Shown here piece by piece: positions 59,241-64,000 of a DNA stretch of 64,000 bases. A program made the translations under genes and the position numbers. Source of the DNA: JANMDU01 sp031375105 (GTDB taxonomy: Bacteria > Pseudomonadota > Gammaproteobacteria > Burkholderiales > Burkholderiaceae_C); assembly GCA_031375105.1 (NCBI GenBank), contig JANMHJ010000035.1, forward strand, positions 1 to 64,000, in the 5' to 3' direction. The notes beneath the pieces are model-generated. The model was not told the origin of the DNA. It was given only the letters and a program-made list of their open reading frames with translations, and searched no databases. Position 1 is the stretch's first letter; every line of letters begins with the position of its first letter.

Positions 59241-60407
59241 GTGCTTTCCTCTCTGAAGGGAAAACATCCCCACGCCCTACTGGCTCTGGCTGACGGCTCA
59301 GTCTTCATCGGTGAATCCATTGGTGCTCCCGGGCACACCATTGGCGAAGTGGTGTTTAACACCTCGATGAGCGGTTATCAAGAAATCTTGACTGACCCCA
59401 GCTACTGCCAGCAAATCGTCACGCTCACCTATCCTCACATTGGCAACACCGGCGTTAATTCAGAGGACGTTGAATCGCGCAAAGTCTTCGCCGCTGGCCT
59501 CATCATCAAAGATTTGCCGCTGCTGGAATCGAATTTCCGTTCAACGCAAACTTTGTCGCAATATCTTGTGGCCGAGAACTGTGTGGCGATTGCCAGCATC
59601 GATACCCGCAAGCTCACCCGCCACCTGCGCACCAAAGGCGCGCAAAACGGCGCGATTGTTGCCCTGAAGGCCGGCGAAGAAGTCACGCAAGCGCACGTGG
59701 ACAGCGCAATCGCCGCCGCCAAAGCTGCGCCTTCGATGGCCGGCTTGGATTTGGCCAAGGTCGTGAGCGTGTCTGAAAAGTATGCGTTCACGCAGACCGA
59801 GTGGAAGCTTGGCTCGGGTTTTGGCGAGCAAACTTCACCCCAATTCCATGTTGTCGCGTTCGATTTCGGCGTGAAATTCAACATCCTGCGCATGCTCACA
59901 GAGCGCGGTTGCCAAGTCACCGTCGTACCTGCGCAAACGTCTGCCAATGACGTACTCGCATTGAAGCCCAGCGGCGTGTTCCTCTCCAACGGGCCTGGCG
60001 ATCCAGAGCCTTGCGACTACGCCATCGCCGCAACGCGCGAGATCATCGAAGCTGGTGTGCCCACCTTCGGCATTTGCTTAGGCCACCAAATCATGGCCTT
60101 GGCCAGTGGCGCAAAAACTTTCAAGATGAAATTCGGCCACCACGGCGCGAACCATCCCGTGAAAGACCTCGACAACAGCCGCGTGAGCATCACCAGCCAA
60201 AACCACGGCTTCGCCGTGGACGAAAAAACGCTGCCTGCCAATCTACGCCCCACGCATATCAGTTTGTTTGACAACACACTGCAAGGCCTAGCCCGCACCG
60301 ACAAGCCAGCCTTCTGCTTTCAAGGCCACCCCGAAGCATCCCCCGGGCCGCATGACATTTCCTATTTGTTTGACCGCTTCATCGATTTGATGGAGAAGAA
60401 AGTTTGA
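59241..60407 (+). CDS. carA: Carbamoyl-phosphate synthase small subunit
   Basis: A 388-residue glutamine amidotransferase subunit. The nucleophile is C279 in FGICLGHQIMALASG; the histidine lies in FQGHPEASPGPHD. It delivers ammonia to CarB for arginine and pyrimidine synthesis. It starts at a GTG, after CGGAG. Its stop lies within a perfect palindrome (60402-60430). Confidence 0.98.
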   Translation: MLSSLKGKHPHALLALADGSVFIGESIGAPGHTIGEVVFNTSMSGYQEILTDPSYCQQIVTLTYPHIGNTGVNSEDVESRKVFAAGLIIKDLPLLESNFRSTQTLSQYLVAENCVAIASIDTRKLTRHLRTKGAQNGAIVALKAGEEVTQAHVDSAIAAAKAAPSMAGLDLAKVVSVSEKYAFTQTEWKLGSGFGEQTSPQFHVVAFDFGVKFNILRMLTERGCQVTVVPAQTSANDVLALKPSGVFLSNGPGDPEPCDYAIAATREIIEAGVPTFGICLGHQIMALASGAKTFKMKFGHHGANHPVKDLDNSRVSITSQNHGFAVDEKTLPANLRPTHISLFDNTLQGLARTDKPAFCFQGHPEASPGPHDISYLFDRFIDLMEKKV

Positions 60408-60484
60408 GGTCACAAACTGTGACCTCAAACGCCTAAGTCATTGATTTTTATGAGAACTTGAAATCACAATCTGTGATGTCAAGT
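60402..60484. promoter_or_regulatory. Two related 29-bp palindromes between carA and carB
   Basis: Palindrome 1 (60402-60430): GTTTGAGGTCACA, AAC, TGTGACCTCAAAC, with perfect 13-bp arms. Palindrome 2 (60456-60484): ACTTGAAATCACA, ATC, TGTGATGTCAAGT, with one mismatch. Their centres are 54 bases apart and they share TTGA..TCACA-N3-TGTGA..TCAA. The second ends eight bases before the carB ATG, where no strong ribosome-binding site is seen. They could be operators or RNA hairpins. Confidence 0.75.
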
Positions 60485-60492
60485 GAACCAAC

Positions 60493-63400
60493 ATGCCAAA
60501 ACGCACAGACATTAAAAGCATCCTCATCATCGGCGCGGGCCCGATCATCATTGGTCAGGCTTGCGAGTTTGATTACTCCGGCGTGCAGGCCTGCAAGGCT
60601 TTGCGCGAGGAGGGCTACAAGGTCATTTTGATCAACAGCAATCCGGCCACGATCATGACCGACCCCGCCACAGCGGATGTGACTTACATCGAACCGATCA
60701 CTTGGCAAACTGTTGAAAAAATCATCGCCAAAGAAAAACCCGACGCGATTTTGCCAACCATGGGCGGGCAGACAGCGCTCAATTGCGCACTGGATTTGTG
60801 GCACCACGGCGTACTCGACAAGTACAAAGGCTCGGCCACGGGTAAACCTGTGGAGCTGATCGGCGCGACGCCAGAGGCGATTGACAAAGCCGAAGACCGC
60901 TTGAAATTCAAAGACGCGATGACCAAGATTGGTTTGGGCTCAGCGCGTTCTGGCATTGCGCATTCGATGGACGAAGCGTGGACTGTGCAAAAGACGCTGG
61001 GCTTTCCCACGGTGATTCGCCCCAGCTTCACGCTAGGCGGCACCGGCGGCGGCATCGCTTACAACGCGGAAGAATTCGAGACGATTTGCAAGCGCGGCTT
61101 AGAAGCTTCGCCCACCAATGAGCTGCTGATTGAAGAGTCTTTGCTCGGCTGGAAAGAGTATGAGATGGAAGTGGTGCGCGACAAGGCGGACAACTGCATC
61201 ATCGTTTGCTCGATTGAAAACCTTGACCCGATGGGCGTGCATACCGGAGACTCGATCACGGTCGCCCCCGCGCAAACTTTGACCGACAAGGAATACCAAA
61301 TTTTGCGTAATGCATCGCTGGCTGTGCTGCGCGAAATTGGCGTGGACACCGGTGGCTCGAATGTGCAGTTTTCCATCAACCCGCAAGACGGGCGCATGGT
61401 GGTGATTGAGATGAATCCGCGTGTATCGCGTTCATCGGCGTTGGCTTCCAAAGCGACGGGTTTCCCGATTGCCAAAGTGGCTGCAAAGCTCGCCTGCGGC
61501 TACACGCTGGATGAGTTGCGCAACGAGATCACCGGCGGCGCTACGCCAGCGAGCTTTGAGCCGAGCATTGATTACGTCGTCACAAAAATTCCGCGCTTTG
61601 CGTTTGAAAAATTCAAAGATGCTGATGACCGCCTCACCACACAAATGAAGAGCGTGGGCGAAGTGATGGCGATGGGGCGCACCTTCCAAGAAAGCTTCCA
61701 AAAAGCCCTGCGCGGCTTGGAGGTGGGTGTGGATGGGATGAACGAGAAAACGCAAGACCGCGAAATTCTCGAAAAAGAATTGGGCTACCCTGGTCCTGAG
61801 CGAATTTGGTATGTGGGCGATGCGTTTGCCAGTGGCTGGTCGCTCGATGAGGTGTACAACATCACCAAAATCGACAAATGGTTTTTGGTGCAAATCCAAG
61901 AAGTCATCAACATCGAATTGGAGATTGACAAGCACACCGTCACCAGCGGTGCGGATGCCTTAAAGAATCTATCTACGCAAGAGCTTTTCAAGCTCAAGCA
62001 AAAAGGCTTTTCAGACCGTCGCTTGGCGAAGTTGCTCAAGACGACAGACAAAGCCGTGCGCGAAGCGCGTCGTGCACAAGGCGTACGCCCTGTGTACAAG
62101 CGCGTAGATACCTGCGCCGCAGAATTTGCGACTGACACGGCCTACATGTATTCCACCTACGAAGTGGCGGCGTATGGTCAAGCAGCTGAATGCGAAGCCG
62201 AGCCCACGGGGAAGAAAAAAATCATGGTGCTTGGTGGTGGGCCCAATCGCATTGGCCAAGGCATTGAGTTTGACTACTGCTGCGTGCATGCCGCGCTGGC
62301 TATGCGCGAAGACGGCTACGAGACCATCATGGTCAACTGCAACCCTGAAACCGTGTCCACCGATTACGACACGTCAGACCGTTTGTATTTCGAGCCACTC
62401 ACGCTGGAAGACGTGCTGGAAATTGTTGACAAAGAAAAGCCATTCGGTGTGATCGTGCAATATGGCGGCCAAACGCCTCTCAAACTCGCACTCGATTTAG
62501 AAGCCAATGGCGTGCCCATCATCGGTACATCGCCCGATATGATTGACGCTGCTGAAGACCGCGAACGCTTCTCAGCCTTGCTGCACAAACTGGGCTTGAA
62601 GCAACCGCCGAATGCCACAGCGCGCACCGAGCCTGAAGCGCTGGAAAAAGCGCAGAGCTTGGGTTACCCGCTTGTCGTGCGCCCAAGCTATGTGCTCGGT
62701 GGCCGCGCGATGGAGATCGTGCATGAGCAGCGCGATTTGGAGCGCTACATGAAAGAGGCGGTGAAGGTCAGTCATGATTCGCCTGTCTTGCTGGATCGTT
62801 TCCTGAACGATGCGATTGAATGCGATGTGGATTGCCTGCGTGACCCGCTGGGCGTGACCTTCATCGGCGGCGTGATGGAGCATATCGAGCAAGCCGGTGT
62901 GCACAGCGGCGATTCCGCCTGCTCGCTCCCGCCGTATTCGCTTTCAACAGAGACGATTGAAGAGCTCAAGCGCCAAACGCGCCAGATGGCCGAAGGTTTG
63001 TCTGTCGTCGGTTTGATGAATGTGCAGTTTGCCATTCAGCATCGCGACGGCAAAGATGTGATTTACGTGTTGGAAGTGAACCCTCGCGCCAGTCGCACCG
63101 TGCCTTATGTGAGCAAAGCTACTGGTATCCAGTTGGCCAAAGTAGCGGCGCGTTGTATGGCCGGGCAATCGCTGGCTTCGCAAGGTATCACGAAAGAAGT
63201 TACACCACCGTATTTCAGCGTGAAAGAAGCCGTCTTCCCGTTTGTGAAGTTCCCTGGCGTGGATACCATTCTCGGCCCCGAGATGAAATCCACGGGCGAA
63301 GTGATGGGTGTGGGCAAAACTTTCGGTGAAGCTTTTGTGAAGAGCCAGTTGGGTGCAGGCACGAAGCTGCCCAGCCCCCTCAAGCAGGACGGCAGCAAAA

Positions 63401-63801
63401 ATGGTAAGGTTTTCCTCACCGTGAAAAACAACGACAAAGCACGTGCTGTCGAAGTGGCCAAGCAACTGATCGACATGGGTTTTGATTTGATCGCCACCAA
63501 AGGCACAGCCGCTGCGATTGCTGCTGCTGGCATAGAAGTGCAAACGGTGAACAAAGTCGCAGAAGGCCGCCCGCACGTGGTGGACATGATCAAAAACAAC
63601 GAGATTTGTTTGGTGATCAACACCGTGGAGGAGCGTCGCAACGCGATTTCTGACAGCCGCGCGATCCGCACTTCTTCTTTGCTGGCACGCGTGACCACCT
63701 TCACCACGATTGCTGGCGCAGAAGCTGCTGTTGAAGGTATGAAATACCTAGACAAGTTGGGCGTGATTTCTGTGCAAGAGATGCACGCAGCCCTTGTTTG
63801 A
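60493..63801 (+). CDS. carB: Carbamoyl-phosphate synthase large subunit
   Basis: A 1102-residue enzyme. Two ATP-grasp halves begin GAGPIIIGQACEFDYSG (N-terminal) and GGGPNRIGQGIEFDYC (about 580). A C-terminal MGS-like regulatory domain (FLTVKNNDKARAVEVAKQL; KGTAAAIAAAGIEV) binds effectors such as UMP and ornithine. It is about 30 residues longer than E. coli CarB. A strong terminator follows. Confidence 0.99.
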   Translation: MPKRTDIKSILIIGAGPIIIGQACEFDYSGVQACKALREEGYKVILINSNPATIMTDPATADVTYIEPITWQTVEKIIAKEKPDAILPTMGGQTALNCALDLWHHGVLDKYKGSATGKPVELIGATPEAIDKAEDRLKFKDAMTKIGLGSARSGIAHSMDEAWTVQKTLGFPTVIRPSFTLGGTGGGIAYNAEEFETICKRGLEASPTNELLIEESLLGWKEYEMEVVRDKADNCIIVCSIENLDPMGVHTGDSITVAPAQTLTDKEYQILRNASLAVLREIGVDTGGSNVQFSINPQDGRMVVIEMNPRVSRSSALASKATGFPIAKVAAKLACGYTLDELRNEITGGATPASFEPSIDYVVTKIPRFAFEKFKDADDRLTTQMKSVGEVMAMGRTFQESFQKALRGLEVGVDGMNEKTQDREILEKELGYPGPERIWYVGDAFASGWSLDEVYNITKIDKWFLVQIQEVINIELEIDKHTVTSGADALKNLSTQELFKLKQKGFSDRRLAKLLKTTDKAVREARRAQGVRPVYKRVDTCAAEFATDTAYMYSTYEVAAYGQAAECEAEPTGKKKIMVLGGGPNRIGQGIEFDYCCVHAALAMREDGYETIMVNCNPETVSTDYDTSDRLYFEPLTLEDVLEIVDKEKPFGVIVQYGGQTPLKLALDLEANGVPIIGTSPDMIDAAEDRERFSALLHKLGLKQPPNATARTEPEALEKAQSLGYPLVVRPSYVLGGRAMEIVHEQRDLERYMKEAVKVSHDSPVLLDRFLNDAIECDVDCLRDPLGVTFIGGVMEHIEQAGVHSGDSACSLPPYSLSTETIEELKRQTRQMAEGLSVVGLMNVQFAIQHRDGKDVIYVLEVNPRASRTVPYVSKATGIQLAKVAARCMAGQSLASQGITKEVTPPYFSVKEAVFPFVKFPGVDTILGPEMKSTGEVMGVGKTFGEAFVKSQLGAGTKLPSPLKQDGSKNGKVFLTVKNNDKARAVEVAKQLIDMGFDLIATKGTAAAIAAAGIEVQTVNKVAEGRPHVVDMIKNNEICLVINTVEERRNAISDSRAIRTSSLLARVTTFTTIAGAEAAVEGMKYLDKLGVISVQEMHAALV

Positions 63802-63841
63802 GTGCCAAGCTTGGCTGCGTTAAAATCCAAGCATTCCAAGT

Positions 63842-63876
63842 AACCGCTGGCTAAAGAGTCAGCGGTTTGCTTTTTT
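63842..63876 (+). terminator. Intrinsic terminator after carB
   Basis: AACCGCTGGCT and AGTCAGCGGTT form an 11-bp stem (one G-T pair) with loop AAAG, then TTGCTTTTTT. It ends the carAB unit before greA. Confidence 0.92.
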
Positions 63877-63901
63877 GTAGCGACTCATCGAGATACCCCC
63901 T

Positions 63902-64000
63902 ATGGCCACCATCCCCATCACCAAGCGCGGCGCAGAAGCGCTCAGAGTTGAGCTGCACGAACTCAAAACCGTGCAGCGCCCTTGGGTGATCAACGCCATT
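63902..64000 (+). CDS. greA: Transcription elongation factor GreA (5' part)
   Basis: The first 33 residues, TIPITKRGAEALRVELHELK, then TVQRPWVINAI, match the N-terminal coiled-coil of GreA, which rescues backtracked RNA polymerase. The gene continues beyond the window. The carB-greA order is common in proteobacteria. Confidence 0.92.
   Translation, partial: MATIPITKRGAEALRVELHELKTVQRPWVINAI

Noticed and set aside
1..64000. tRNA, rRNA or CRISPR arrays
   Set aside because: I found no cloverleaf, rRNA core or regularly spaced direct repeats.

Overview
The window looks like chromosomal DNA of a beta-proteobacterium, order Burkholderiales and probably family Comamonadaceae. This rests on the gene order rpsB-tsf-pyrH-frr-uppS-cdsA-dxr-rseP-bamA-skp-lpxD-fabZ-lpxA-lpxB-rnhB, on the smpB / ratA-rnfH divergence, on a Bug-type solute receptor, and on a dense short repeat of the kind I associate with Comamonadaceae genomes (from memory, not searched). 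I see no rRNA, tRNA, CRISPR array, phage or transposase gene.

Layout. 1-400: the tail of an unknown gene and a ~210-bp palindrome. 0.4-3.5 kb: an Lrp/AsnC regulator divergent from an aminotransferase and an AzlCD amino-acid exporter. 3.6-7.8 kb: peroxide reductase ahpC-ahpF, a decayed amidohydrolase and an aroE-type dehydrogenase. 7.8-14.9 kb: small conserved proteins (DUF962, SRPBCC, AIM24), two hydrolases, a secreted zinc-metalloprotease-like lipoprotein with a partner lipoprotein, and an LLM flavin oxidoreductase. 14.9-18.5 kb: smpB, ratA-rnfH, dodecin, and an intact HipB-HipA module with two operator-like repeats. 18.6-28 kb: an outer-membrane protein, an unidentified gene flanked by inverted ~135-bp copies of a small-gene remnant, an aromatic aminotransferase, uvrB, a hydrolase, a beta-propeller protein and a polysaccharide deacetylase. 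28-32.4 kb: a Bug receptor divergent from a GbsR/MarR regulator and cytochrome bd oxidase. 32.9-37.7 kb: a LysR regulator divergent from a pirin-pirin-flavodoxin-OsmC-pirin cluster. 37.8-43.4 kb: a DUF599 protein, a 7TM protein with a degenerate GGDEF domain, a D-amino-acid dehydrogenase and an amidase. 43.5-64 kb: translation, isoprenoid, phospholipid, outer-membrane and lipid A genes, then carA-carB and the start of greA.

The most striking content is repetitive. A ~42-bp element (called family A here) occurs about 20 times, roughly once per 3 kb. Eight copies lie inside reading frames that remain open, including dxr and lpxB. In five of these the element is read on the same strand and in the same frame, giving peptides of the form (A/P)(L/V)(I/V/M)xxxx(S/G)AIxxxA/V. 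In Dxr and LpxB the element adds no residues compared with E. coli as I remember those sequences, so it behaves like a replacement rather than a simple insertion. Other copies touch the start codons of azlC and uppS or supply the signal peptide of the deacetylase. A second family (family B) forms three large inverted repeats with GACGC-rich arms upstream of tyrB/uvrB, the lysR/pirin pair and tsf. Further elements are two unrelated ~210-bp nested palindromes, a GGGTCAGAACCC palindrome at two gene ends, and two related 29-bp palindromes between carA and carB.

All functional names come from recognising motifs by eye; no database search was run.
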